The position numbers were made by a program, and so were the translations under genes. From assembly GCA_016704895.1 (NCBI GenBank), contig JADIZG010000007.1, positions 1 through 64,000 of the forward strand: DNA of 64,000 nt. Reading direction: 5' to 3'. The notes under the pieces were generated by a model, which was given only the letters and a program-made list of their open reading frames with translations, did no database searches and was not told the origin of the DNA. Numbering within the stretch: position 1 is the first letter of the stretch; every line of letters starts with the position of its first letter. Source of the stretch: Betaproteobacteria bacterium. Lineage in GTDB: Bacteria > Pseudomonadota > Gammaproteobacteria > Burkholderiales > Casimicrobiaceae. Below, piece by piece: positions 37,824 to 46,969 of this stretch.

Positions 37824-37850
37824 AGTATACGCGGGGGGCGGAAAGGGCAA
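37824..37850 (-). promoter_or_regulatory. Probable promoter of fadL with an overlapping inverted repeat
   Basis: On the minus strand TTGCCC (37850-37845), a short 15-base spacer and TATACT (37829-37824) lie about 115 bases before the fadL start. The inverted repeat CTGGA-N6-TCCAG (37810-37825) overlaps the -10 and could be an operator. The spacer is shorter than ideal. Confidence 0.5.
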
Positions 37851-37862
37851 TATTGCGCTGCA

Positions 37863-38246
37863 TCAAGCCGGCGGAAGCGGCCGGGGCCGGCCGTCCTCGC
37901 CGACCGCGACGTAGGTCAGGCTCGCCTCGGTCACCTTGACCGTGACGAGGTCGTCCGGGTTGCGTTGCGCGAACACCTCGACGTCGATCGTCACCGACGT
38001 GCGGCCCACGCGCGCGATGTCGCCGTAGAACGTGACGAGGTCGCCGATCGACACCGGCTGCTTGAACGTGAACTGGTTGACGGCGACCGTCGCGACGCGG
38101 CCGCGCGCCCGCCGCGCCGCCACGATGCCGCCCGCGACGTCGACCTGCGACATGATCCAGCCGCCGAAGATGTCGCCGTGCTGGTTGACGTCGGCCGGCA
38201 TCGGCACGACGCGGAGCACCGGCTCGCGCTGCGGGAGCGTGGTCAT
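37863..38246 (-). CDS. YciA-type acyl-CoA thioesterase (hotdog fold)
   Basis: The protein has 127 residues with its ATG at 38246. The hotdog signature is PADVNQHGDIFGGWIMSQVDVAGGI, with the catalytic Asp in DIFGGW, followed by TVAVNQFTFKQPVSIGD. It hydrolyses acyl-CoAs to free acid and CoA. It lies between fadL and fadD, 21 bases after fadD, and may relieve acyl-CoA build-up. Confidence 0.9.
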   Translation of the reverse strand: MTTLPQREPVLRVVPMPADVNQHGDIFGGWIMSQVDVAGGIVAARRARGRVATVAVNQFTFKQPVSIGDLVTFYGDIARVGRTSVTIDVEVFAQRNPDDLVTVKVTEASLTYVAVGEDGRPRPLPPA

Positions 38247-38267
38247 CGGATGGCAGCGCGGGCCGGC

Positions 38268-39944
38268 TTAGACGAGTTCCTTGCGCGCCATGTCGCGCAA
38301 CTCGCGGCGCAGGATCTTGCCGACGTTCGACTTCGGCAGGTCGCCGCGGAAGATCACCTCGCGCGGGCACTTGTAGCCGGTCAGGTGATCGCGGCAGTAC
38401 TTCATCACGTCGGCGGAGGTGACGGCGTCGTCCTTCTTGACGACGTACAGGCGCACCGCCTCGCCGGACTTCTTGTCCGGGACGCCCACCGCCGCGCATT
38501 CGAGCACGCCGGGGTGCCCCGCGACCACGCCCTCGATCTCGTTCGGGTACACGTTGAACCCCGACACGAGGATCATGTCCTTCTTGCGGTCGACGATGCG
38601 GATGAAGCCCTTCTCGTCCATCACGCCGATGTCGCCGCTCATGAAGTAGCCGTCGGCCGTCATCACCTTCGCGGTCTCGTCGGGCCGGTTCCAGTAGCCG
38701 GCCATCACCTGCGGCCCCTTGATGCAGATCTCGCCGGGCGAACCGAGCGGCACGTCCTTGCCCGCGTCGTCGCGCAGGGTGATCTCCGTCGACGGGAGCG
38801 GCAACCCGATCGAGCCGTTGTACTCGGCGATGTTGAGCGGGTTGACCGTCGCGGCCGGCGAGGTCTCGGTGAGGCCGTAGGCCTCGACGAGCGTCACGCC
38901 GGTGATCTCCTTCCATCGTTTCGCGACCGCCTCCTGCACCGCCATCCCGCCGCCCAGCACCACGCGCAGCGACTTGAACGAGACCTGCGGGAACTTCGGG
39001 TTGTGCACCAGGGCGTTGAACAGCGTGTTGACGCCGGTGATCGCGGTGAACGGGTACTTGCGCATCGTCTTGACGAACCCCGGGATGTCGCGCGGGTTCG
39101 GGATCAGCACGTTCTCCGCGCCCAGCGTCATGTAGATGAGGCAGTTCGCGGTGAGCGAGAAGATGTGGTAGAGCGGCAGCGGCGTGATGATGATCTCGCG
39201 GTGGCTGCGATCGAGCACCGGGGCCACCCACGCGCGCGCCTGCAGCACGTTCGCGATGATGTTCCGGTGCTGCAGGATCGCGCCCTTCGCCACGCCGGTC
39301 GTCCCGCCGGTGTATTGCAGGAACGCGATGTCGTCGTGCGAGATCGGGACGCGGGCGAGCGAGCGCCGGCGGCCTTCCGCCAGCACGTCCGACACGTGGA
39401 TCGCATTGGGGATCGACCACGGCTTGACCATCTTCTTCACGCGGCGCACGACGAAGTTCACGAGCAGGCCCTTGAGGCCGAGCAGCTCGCCCATCGACGC
39501 GACGATCACGTGCTTGACCTTGGTCTTCGCGACCACCTCGGCGAGCGTGGCCGCGAAGTTCTCGAGGACGACGATCACCTCGGCGCCGGAGTCGGCGAGC
39601 TGGTGCTCGAGCTCGCGGGCCGTGTAGAGCGGGTTGACGTTGACGACCGTCGCGCCGGCGCGCAGCGTGCCGAACAGGCACACCGGGTACTGCAGGATGT
39701 TGGGCATCATCAGCGCGACGCGGGTGCCCTTGCCTCCGCCGATGCCCTGGAGCCAGGCGCCGAACGCCGCCGAGAGCGTGTCGAGCTCGGCGAACGTGAT
39801 CGACTTGCCCATGCACGTGAACGCCGGCCGCGACGCGTACTTGGCGACGCTCTCCTCGAAGACGTCGCGCAGCGACTCGTACTCGTTGACGTCGATCTCC
39901 GCCGGCACGCCGGGCGGATAGTGCTTGAGCCAGATTCTTTCCAC
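38268..39944 (-). CDS. fadD: Long-chain-fatty-acid--CoA ligase
   Basis: The protein has 558 residues. The GTG at 39944 has a strong GGAGGAG six bases before it and gives VERIWLKHYPPGVPAEID, the normal FadD start. It carries ANL-superfamily motifs: the P-loop YTGGTTGVAKGA, EAYGLTETSP, GYFMSGDIGVMD, the hinge IVDRKKDMILVSGFNVYP and the catalytic Lys in SNVGKILRRELRD. It activates imported fatty acids at the inner membrane. About 100 bases separate it from the fadJ stop. Confidence 0.95.
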   Translation of the reverse strand: MERIWLKHYPPGVPAEIDVNEYESLRDVFEESVAKYASRPAFTCMGKSITFAELDTLSAAFGAWLQGIGGGKGTRVALMMPNILQYPVCLFGTLRAGATVVNVNPLYTARELEHQLADSGAEVIVVLENFAATLAEVVAKTKVKHVIVASMGELLGLKGLLVNFVVRRVKKMVKPWSIPNAIHVSDVLAEGRRRSLARVPISHDDIAFLQYTGGTTGVAKGAILQHRNIIANVLQARAWVAPVLDRSHREIIITPLPLYHIFSLTANCLIYMTLGAENVLIPNPRDIPGFVKTMRKYPFTAITGVNTLFNALVHNPKFPQVSFKSLRVVLGGGMAVQEAVAKRWKEITGVTLVEAYGLTETSPAATVNPLNIAEYNGSIGLPLPSTEITLRDDAGKDVPLGSPGEICIKGPQVMAGYWNRPDETAKVMTADGYFMSGDIGVMDEKGFIRIVDRKKDMILVSGFNVYPNEIEGVVAGHPGVLECAAVGVPDKKSGEAVRLYVVKKDDAVTSADVMKYCRDHLTGYKCPREVIFRGDLPKSNVGKILRRELRDMARKELV

Positions 39945-40093
39945 GTCGCTCCTCCCCCAGCGAACGTCCCGGCCAACCGTCGGCGACGCAGGCGATCCCA
40001 TCCCCCTGGGCGGGGGCCGGGCGCGCACGATGCGCCTGTCGCCGAATCGCCGTGAATCCTACACCGTAAACCGGGGGCCCCGCCCCGGACGCC

Positions 40094-42073
40094 TCAACCG
40101 GCCGCGCGCGCGTTGGCGTAGTTGAGCGGCCCGCCGCGGAACGGCGCGAATCCGGTCCCGAAGATCGCGCCGGCGTCGACCAGGTCCGCGTCGGCGACGA
40201 TGCCGTCGGCCAGCGCCGCCTTCGCCTCGTCGACGTAGGGGCCCACGAGACGCTCGGCGAGGCCGGCCGGAACCGCGCCCGCCGCGCCCTTGACCGGCTT
40301 GCCGGCCTCCCACTTGTAGAAGCCCCGGCCCGACTTCTTCCCGAGCTCGCCCGCATCGACGCGCCTCATCAGTTCGCGCGGCGGCGCGGCGTTCGCACCG
40401 AGAAGCTTGCCGACCGCGACGCAGATGTCGAGGCCCACCGTGTCGGCGAGCTCGATCGGGCCCATCGGCATCCCGAACGCGAGCGCCGCCTCGTCGACGG
40501 TCTCGGGCGCGATGCCGTCGTCGACGGCGCGCATCGCCGCCATCAGGTAGGGGGCGAGCACACGGTTGACGAGGAAGCCGGGCGCGCTCTTCACCGGCAG
40601 CGGCAGCTTGTCGATCTGGCGCACGAACGCGGCAGCGGGCGCGACCAGCGAGGGCCGCGTCGTCGCGCCGACGACGATCTCGACGAGCATCATGCGCGCC
40701 ACCGGGTTGAAGAAGTGCAGCCCGATCAGGCGCGACGGGTCGGCGAGCGCCGAGGCGATTTCCTCCAGAGGGATCGACGAGGTGTTGGTCGCGAGGATCG
40801 CGCCCGGCTTCGCCCGCTTCTCGACCGCCGCGAACAGCGACCGCTTCGCCTCGACGTTCTCGAAGATCGCCTCGATGATCACGTCCGCCCGCGCGACGCC
40901 GTCCCCGGCCACGTCCGGGATCAGGCGGTCGGCCGCGTCGCGCGCGCGCCGCGGGTCCCTGAGGCGCTCGCCGAACAGCTTCGCGGCGCGTCCCATCGCC
41001 GGCGCGATGCGCTCGGCGCTCTGGTCCTGGAGCGTGACGGTGAGGCCGCGCAACGCGCACCACGCCGCGATGTCGCCGCCCATCGTGCCGGCGCCGACGA
41101 CGTGTACGTGCGAGAACGCCGCCCCGTCTTCCTTGCCCAGCGACTTCAGGCGCTCCTGCAGCCGGAACACGCGGATCAGGTTCGCCGCGGTCGGCGAGCG
41201 CACGAGCGAGACGATGCTCGCAGGATCGGACGGCGGCGGCAGGAGCGCGTTGCCGTCGTAGCGCTTCCACAGCTCGAGGATCGCGTACGGCGCCGGATAG
41301 TGCTCGCGGCGCGCGCGCTTTTCGACCTGCTTCTGCGCCTGACCGGCGATCACGCGGCGCGCCAGCGGATTCAGCGTCGCCGCGAGTGCGAACGGGAGCT
41401 TGTGCGGCTCGGGCAGCGCCTTCAGCACGCCGCGCACCGTGTTCTCCATGATGCGCGCCGGCACGGACTCGTCGACGATGCCGAGCTTCTTCGCCTTGCG
41501 CGCGTCGACCGTCTTGCCGGTGAGCAGCATGTCGAGGGCCGCCGGGCCGCCGGTGAGCCGCGGGAGCCGCCTGATGCCGCCCCAGCCGGGGACGATCCCC
41601 AGCATCACCTCGGGCAGGCCCATGCGCGTTCCGGGTTCGTCGACCGCGACCCGGTAGCGGCACGCGAGCGCGAGCTCGAGCCCGCCGCCCAGGCAGAAGC
41701 CGCGGATCAGCGCCAGCGTCGGGTACGGCACCGAGGCGAGCCGCTCGAACGTGTCCCAGCCGCGGCGGACGATTGCGAGCGCGCCCTCCTCGGTCGAGAT
41801 CTCGCCGAACTCGTCGACGTCGGCGCCGGCGATGAAGCCGTTCGCCTTGCCCGAGCGGATCACGAGCGCCCGCGGCTTGTCGCGATCGAGCAGGTCGAGC
41901 GCTGCGTTCAGCTCGACGAGCACGGCCGCCGACAGCGTGTTGGTGCTCGCCTCCGCCCGGTCGAACACGAGCGTCGCCAGCCCGTCGGCGTCGCGCTCGA
42001 TCCGCCAGTGGCGAAGCGCCGAGCGTGCGGCGGTTGCCGGATGGATCTGCGTCGTTTCGTCGCGCGCGTTCAT
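40094..42073 (-). CDS. fadJ: FadJ/FadB-type enoyl-CoA hydratase/3-hydroxyacyl-CoA dehydrogenase
   Basis: The protein has 659 residues. The ATG at 42073 overlaps the thiolase stop (ATGA). The crotonase domain comes first (FIAGADVDEF, GFCLGGGLELALACRYRVA), then the dehydrogenase NAD site VVGAGTMGGDIAAWCALRG and its C-terminal domain (VKSAPGFLVNRVLAPYL). The domain order is as in E. coli FadB/FadJ, opposite to the enzyme at 33.8-36.2 kb. It works with the neighbouring thiolase. Intact. Confidence 0.93.
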   Translation of the reverse strand: MNARDETTQIHPATAARSALRHWRIERDADGLATLVFDRAEASTNTLSAAVLVELNAALDLLDRDKPRALVIRSGKANGFIAGADVDEFGEISTEEGALAIVRRGWDTFERLASVPYPTLALIRGFCLGGGLELALACRYRVAVDEPGTRMGLPEVMLGIVPGWGGIRRLPRLTGGPAALDMLLTGKTVDARKAKKLGIVDESVPARIMENTVRGVLKALPEPHKLPFALAATLNPLARRVIAGQAQKQVEKRARREHYPAPYAILELWKRYDGNALLPPPSDPASIVSLVRSPTAANLIRVFRLQERLKSLGKEDGAAFSHVHVVGAGTMGGDIAAWCALRGLTVTLQDQSAERIAPAMGRAAKLFGERLRDPRRARDAADRLIPDVAGDGVARADVIIEAIFENVEAKRSLFAAVEKRAKPGAILATNTSSIPLEEIASALADPSRLIGLHFFNPVARMMLVEIVVGATTRPSLVAPAAAFVRQIDKLPLPVKSAPGFLVNRVLAPYLMAAMRAVDDGIAPETVDEAALAFGMPMGPIELADTVGLDICVAVGKLLGANAAPPRELMRRVDAGELGKKSGRGFYKWEAGKPVKGAAGAVPAGLAERLVGPYVDEAKAALADGIVADADLVDAGAIFGTGFAPFRGGPLNYANARAAG

Positions 42074-43361
42074 TGGGTGACCCTTTCGACCATCATCGCG
42101 CCGCCCAGGCCGCCGCCGATGCAGATCGCGGCCATGCCGCGCTTGCCGCCCGTGCGCTCGAGCGTCTCGAGCACGTGCAGCGCGATGCGGGCGCCGGACG
42201 CGCCCACCGGATGGCCGAGCGCGATCGCGCCGCCGTCCGCGTTGAGCTTCGCCGGGTCGATCGCGCCGAGCGCCCCCGGCAGGCCGAGCTCGGTCCGGCA
42301 GTACTCGTCGCTCTCCCACGCGCGCTGGCAGGCGATCACCTGCGCGGCGAACGCCTCGTTGATCTCCCACGCGTCGAGGTCGTTCAGCGCGAGCCCGTGG
42401 CGCTGGAGGATCGGCGTCGCGGCGTGCACCGGCCCCATCCCCATCTGCGCCGGGTCGAGGCCGGCCCACTGCGAGTCGACGATCCGCCCGCGCGGCACGA
42501 GCTTGTGCTTCTCGACCGCGCGCTCGGACGCGATCACGAGCCAGGTGCCGCCGTCGGTCACCTGCGAGCTGTTGCCGGCCGTCACGTTGCCGTACTTGCG
42601 GTCGAAGAACGGTTTCAGCTTCGCGAGGTTCTCGGGCGTCGAGTCCCCGCGCACGCCATCGTCGGCCGCGTAGAGCTTGCCCGAGGGGTCGTAGAGCGGA
42701 ACGATCTCCCGCGCGAAGTGCCCTGCGCGCTGCGCGGCCAGCACGCGGCGGTGGCTCTCGGCCGCACACGCGTCCATCTCCGCGCGCGTGATGCCGAACC
42801 GGAACGCGAGGTTCTCGGCCGTCTGCCCCATCAGCAGCCCGACGATCGGGTCGGTGAGGCCCTTCATGAGCCCGATGATCGGCGCCAGGTGCTGCGGACG
42901 GAACTTCACGAGCAGCGCGGCCCGCTGGCCCGTCGATTTCGCCGCGTACCAGCTCGCGAGCCAGTGGACCATCGCGTCGGAGAACAGCAGCGGCGCGCGC
43001 GACAGCGCGTCGACGCCGCCGGCCAGCACGAGGTTCGAGCGGCCGGCGCGGATCTGCGCGATCGCCGAGTCGATCGCCTGCATGCCCGACGCGCAGTTGC
43101 GCATCACGGTCCATGCCGGCACCTTGTGGCCGCAACCCATCCGCAGCGCGGCGACGCGGCCGATGTTGACCTCGTCGGGCGAGGGCGCCGCGCAGCCGAG
43201 GATCACCTCGTCGACGTCGGTCGGCGCGAAGGGCTGGCGCAGCAGCAGCGCGCGCCCGGCCGCGGTGGCGAGGTCCGACGCGGCGAACGGTCCCGGCCGG
43301 TTGCGGGCTTTCAGGAACGGCGTGCGGGCGCCGTCGACGATGTAGACCGGTCCTGCTTCAT
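42070..43361 (-). CDS. fadI: Acetyl-CoA C-acetyltransferase/thiolase (FadI-type), start slipped
   Basis: The protein has about 430 residues. Thiolase motifs are the nucleophile Cys in TVMRNCASGMQAID, WEINEAFAAQV, GGAIALGHPVGASGARI and the final Cys in AAICIGGGLGGAM. The expected ATG (43361, after GAGGAA) is one base out of phase with the domain frame, which reads ...GPVYIVDGARTPFLKARNRPG and has no ATG or GTG just upstream. One base seems to be missing in the first five codons. It is coupled to fadJ by ATGA. Confidence 0.9.
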
Positions 43362-43373
43362 GGGGCTTCCTCG

Positions 43374-45905
43374 TCAGGCCGCGGCCCTGTGGACGCGGGC
43401 GGGCACGGGCGAGGCGGTCGCGCTCGCCGGCTCGCCCGGCGCCAGGACGTCGAGCAGGCTCGTGCCGAGGTCGGGCGCGAAGTCGTCGACGCGGATCACC
43501 TTCGCGACGAGCGCGCGCTGCTCGACGAGCGTGCGCGCCTCGGCCGCATCGATCACGCCGGCCGCGGCGGCGCGTGCGGCGAGCGCCCCGACGTCCTCGC
43601 CCGGCGCGAGTGCCAGGCTGAGCGTCCCGGCCTTCGCGGCGGCCTTGAGCTTCGCCTCGATCGGCTCGGTGGCGACGGTCGCCGCGAGCGCGCGCTCGAT
43701 CTGCGCAACCGGGTCGTCCTCGGCGGTCGCGACGAACATCGGCGTCGTGAGCCGGTCGCGAGTGGCGGACGGTGCGATCAGGAGCCTCGCCACCTCGTGG
43801 CCCAGCCTGTCGGACGGCTCGACGTAGGGCCGGCCGAGCGGGAACACGACGAGGCGCACGATCGCGGCGATCAGGCGGTTCGGGAAATTCGAGATGACGC
43901 CCTCCAGCGCACCCTGCGCCTTGAACATCGCGTCCCAGATCGCCCAGTGCGCGAGCGGCGCGTCGGCCGCCTGCCGGCCTTCGCGCTCGAAGCGCGCGAG
44001 CGTCGCCGAGCAGAGGTAGAGCGAGGACAGGATGTCGCCCAGCCGCGCCGAGAGCTTCTCCTTGCGCTTGAGCGCGCCGCCCAGCGTGCCCATCGACACG
44101 TCGGAGAGGAACGCGAGCGCGGCCGAGAACCGCGTCAGCTGCTGGTAGTAGCGCCGCATCTCGGGTGCGACACCGTCCGGCACGCGAACGAAGTGCGATC
44201 CGGTGAGGCCCGTGACGAGCGTGCGCGCGAGGTTCGACACGACGAAGCCCACGTGGCCGAACAGCGCCTCGTCGAAGGCGGCCGACGCCCTGGCCGGATC
44301 GCTCTCGCGCGTCGCCTCGATCTCCTTGAGCACGTACGGGTGGCAGCGGATCGCGCCCTGGCCGTAGATGATGAGGCTGCGCGTCAGGATGTTCGCGCCC
44401 TCGACGGTGATCGCCACCGGGTGCTGCATGTACGCGCCGCCGAGGAAGTTCGACGGCCCCATGCAGATGCCCTTGCCGCCGATCACGTCCATGCCGTCGT
44501 TGATCGTCTGCCGCGCGCGCTCGGTGATGTGGTACTTGGCGATCGCGGAAACCACCGACGGCTTCTCGCCCTGGTCGACCGCGGCGGCGGTGAGCGTGCG
44601 CGCGGCGTCCATCATGTACAGGTTGCCGCCCATGCGGGTCAGCGCTTCCTCGACGCCTTCGAACTTGCCGATCGCCGTCTTGAACTGCGTGCGCACGCGC
44701 GCGTAGCCGCCCACGGCGCGCACCGCGAGGATCGACATGCCGGTGTTCGACGACGGCAGCGAGATGCCGCGGCCGGCCGCGAGGCACTCCATCAGCATCC
44801 GCCAGCCCTTGCCGATCATCGGCTGGCCGCCGATCACCCAGTCCATCGGGATGAACACGTCCTTGCCGGAGTTCGGGCCGTTCTGGAACACCGCGTTGAG
44901 CGGCATGTGGCGGCGGCCGATCTGCACGCCCGGATGCGACGTCGGGATCAGCGCGCACGTGATGCCCAGGTCCTCGCGATCGCCCAGCAGCTTCTCGGGG
45001 TCGTAGACGCGGAACGCGAGGCCGAGCAGCGTCGCGACCGGGCCGAGCGTGATGTAGCGCTTGTCCCAGGTGACCGAGAGCCCCAGCACGCGCTTGCCCT
45101 CGTGCTCGCCCCAGCGCACGTGGGCGTAGTCGGGCATCGACGCCGCGTCGGACCCCGCGTTCGGACTGGTCAGGGCGAAGCAGGGGATCTCGAGCCCCTT
45201 GGCCAGGCGCGGGAGGTAGTGGCGCTTCTGCTTCTCGGTGCCGTAGTGCAGCAGCAGTTCGCCGGGGCCCAGCGAATTGGGCACCATCACGGTGACCGCC
45301 ACGGTGCCGGAGCGCGTCGACAGCTTGGTGATCACCTGCGAATGCGCGTAGGCCGAGAACCCGAGCCCGCCGTATTCCTTCGGGATGATCATCCCGAGGA
45401 AGCCCCTGTCCTTCACGAACTGCCACACCTGCGGCGGCAGGTCCTTGTAGACGTTCGTGGTCTCCCAGTCGGTGACCATCGCGCACAGTTCGTCGACATC
45501 GTGGTCGAGGAAGCGCTGCTCTTCCGCGGTGAGCGTCGGCGCCGGCAGCGACAGGAGCATCTTCCAGTCGGGCTTGCCCGAGAAGAGCTCGCCGTCCCAC
45601 CAGACGGTGCCGGCCTCGATCGCCTCGCGCTCGGTCTGCGACATCGCCGGCATCACCTTGCGGAAGGCCGCGAACAGCGCGTCGCTGACGAGCGCGCGGC
45701 GCAGGCGCGGAACGAGGAGCGGGATCGCGAGCACGACCGCGGCGGCGGAGAGCCCGAGGTCGAGCCACAGCGGCAGCAGGTCGGCGACCCAGGCGACGCC
45801 GAGCAGCGCCGCGACGGCGGCGGCCCATGCGTATCCCCGGGCCCGCACGTAGGCGAGCGCCAGGACGGTGACGAGGGCCACGAGGAGCCAAAGGGACGTC
45901 AGCAT
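43374..45905 (-). CDS. fadE: FadE-type long-chain acyl-CoA dehydrogenase
   Basis: The protein has 843 residues with its ATG at 45905. Two or three N-terminal transmembrane helices (about 1-65) are followed by the acyl-CoA dehydrogenase core: GFLGMIIPKEYGGLGFSAY, FALTSPNAGSDAASMPDYA, SSNTGMSILAVRAVGGYARV and GGKGICMGPSNFLGGAYM. The long C-terminal extension is typical of gammaproteobacterial FadE. It catalyses the first oxidation of beta-oxidation at the membrane with FAD. No electron-transfer flavoprotein gene is in the window. Confidence 0.95.
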   Translation of the reverse strand: MLTSLWLLVALVTVLALAYVRARGYAWAAAVAALLGVAWVADLLPLWLDLGLSAAAVVLAIPLLVPRLRRALVSDALFAAFRKVMPAMSQTEREAIEAGTVWWDGELFSGKPDWKMLLSLPAPTLTAEEQRFLDHDVDELCAMVTDWETTNVYKDLPPQVWQFVKDRGFLGMIIPKEYGGLGFSAYAHSQVITKLSTRSGTVAVTVMVPNSLGPGELLLHYGTEKQKRHYLPRLAKGLEIPCFALTSPNAGSDAASMPDYAHVRWGEHEGKRVLGLSVTWDKRYITLGPVATLLGLAFRVYDPEKLLGDREDLGITCALIPTSHPGVQIGRRHMPLNAVFQNGPNSGKDVFIPMDWVIGGQPMIGKGWRMLMECLAAGRGISLPSSNTGMSILAVRAVGGYARVRTQFKTAIGKFEGVEEALTRMGGNLYMMDAARTLTAAAVDQGEKPSVVSAIAKYHITERARQTINDGMDVIGGKGICMGPSNFLGGAYMQHPVAITVEGANILTRSLIIYGQGAIRCHPYVLKEIEATRESDPARASAAFDEALFGHVGFVVSNLARTLVTGLTGSHFVRVPDGVAPEMRRYYQQLTRFSAALAFLSDVSMGTLGGALKRKEKLSARLGDILSSLYLCSATLARFEREGRQAADAPLAHWAIWDAMFKAQGALEGVISNFPNRLIAAIVRLVVFPLGRPYVEPSDRLGHEVARLLIAPSATRDRLTTPMFVATAEDDPVAQIERALAATVATEPIEAKLKAAAKAGTLSLALAPGEDVGALAARAAAAGVIDAAEARTLVEQRALVAKVIRVDDFAPDLGTSLLDVLAPGEPASATASPVPARVHRAAA

Positions 45906-45941
45906 CGGAATCTCCGGCAGGAAATGGGGGGTTCGCGCGGG

Positions 45942-46670
45942 TCATCGCCGCGCCGAGGCGTCGAGCGCGCCGTCGATCTCGCGCGTCACCTCGGACAGGT
46001 CGAGCAGCGGGGCCTTGAGGCCTGCGAGCAGGAACGGCGCGAGCCGCCGCAGCAGGATCTCGTCGTTCGACGTTTCCTTCGGATTGAGCTCGGCGATGAG
46101 CTTCAGCACGTCGGTGCCCGCGAGCGTGTAGGACAGCGCGCCCATGATGAAGTGCAGCCGCCACGACAGCTCCTTCTTCGGCAGGTGCGGCAGCGCGCGG
46201 CCGAACGCCGTCTTGAAGCGCGCGATCATCTGCGCGTACTGCTCGGACAGGAACCGCCGGATGAACGGTGCGGGGTCGGCGTACGCGCGGCCGAGCAGGC
46301 GCAGGAAATCCTTGCCGCCGCGCTCGGGGTCGCGTGCGAGCTCGAGCGCGGGGACGAACAGCGCGACGATGATGCGTTCGCACGACAGCGGCTCGGGCGA
46401 CGCTTCGCGCTCGAATCGGTCGAGCAGCGCGACTCGGCGCTGGTTCATCGGGTCGAGGCGGCGCGTGAGGACCGCCTGGAAGAGCTCCTCCTTGCTGCCG
46501 AAGTGGTAGTTGACGGCCGCCAGGTTCACCGCGGCGGCCGCGGTGATCGACCGCAGGCTCGTCGCCTCGAACCCGTGCTCCATGAACAGCCCCTCGGCCG
46601 CGTCGAGGATGCGGTCCTTCGTCGCGGAGGGACCGCGACCGTCGTTCAGGGACACCACCGAACTGCTCAT
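45942..46670 (-). CDS. TetR-family regulator, PsrA-like, of the fatty-acid degradation genes
   Basis: The protein has 242 residues with its ATG at 46670. The N-terminal HTH reads SATKDRILDAAEGLFMEHGF, ATSLRSITAAAAVNLAAVNY and HFGSKEELFQAVL. The C-terminal ligand domain resembles PsrA-type regulators of beta-oxidation (SWRLHFIMGALSYTLAGTDVL). It is first in the minus-strand fad operon, 36 bases before fadE. A perfect palindrome, TCAAACGATCGTTTGA, lies 115 bases upstream. Long-chain acyl ligands would release it and switch on the operon. The regulon is inferred from position. Confidence 0.87.
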   Translation of the reverse strand: MSSSVVSLNDGRGPSATKDRILDAAEGLFMEHGFEATSLRSITAAAAVNLAAVNYHFGSKEELFQAVLTRRLDPMNQRRVALLDRFEREASPEPLSCERIIVALFVPALELARDPERGGKDFLRLLGRAYADPAPFIRRFLSEQYAQMIARFKTAFGRALPHLPKKELSWRLHFIMGALSYTLAGTDVLKLIAELNPKETSNDEILLRRLAPFLLAGLKAPLLDLSEVTREIDGALDASARR

Positions 46671-46784
46671 GCGAGTCCTTTCGGTGCAGCGGTTGGATCG
46701 TTGCCGGGGCCGATGATTCCCCTCTCCGGCGACGCGTCACCCTTCGTGGGGCGTGTCGCGCCGGTCCGAAATGGCCAGTTTCGA

Positions 46785-46800
46785 TCAAACGATCGTTTGA
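46785..46800. promoter_or_regulatory. Perfect 16-bp palindromic operator, PsrA-like
   Basis: TCAAACGATCGTTTGA is its own reverse complement. It contains the CAAAC...GTTTG half-sites known for PsrA/FadR-like TetR operators. It lies in the gap between the TetR/fadE operon and the divergent EamA gene, so it could control both. Confidence 0.72.
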
Positions 46801-46969
46801 AGCCTATGTATGTTCGATTGGCCGGTCAAGCTGCAGTGCAGCAATCCCGGCGTTCGTCCAAGGGGGCGGGTTCGACGGAGATGTGAGCACGTACTTTTAT
46901 GCAAACCCTTGAATGGACGAGGATATCGGGCCCTTGTCGCCCGACGGTCGTTCGGGCAGAGTCGCAACG

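Noticed and set aside
33775..40356. A 2193-codon minus-strand ORF spanning several fad genes
   Set aside because: It is the FadB-like frame running by chance through fadL, the thioesterase and fadD. Each of these has its own start, stop and domain signature. Very high GC removes random stops.
42070..46788. A giant minus-strand ORF over the thiolase, fadE and TetR genes
   Set aside because: Only its last ~430 codons are a thiolase. The rest is out of frame with the recognised FadE and TetR proteins.
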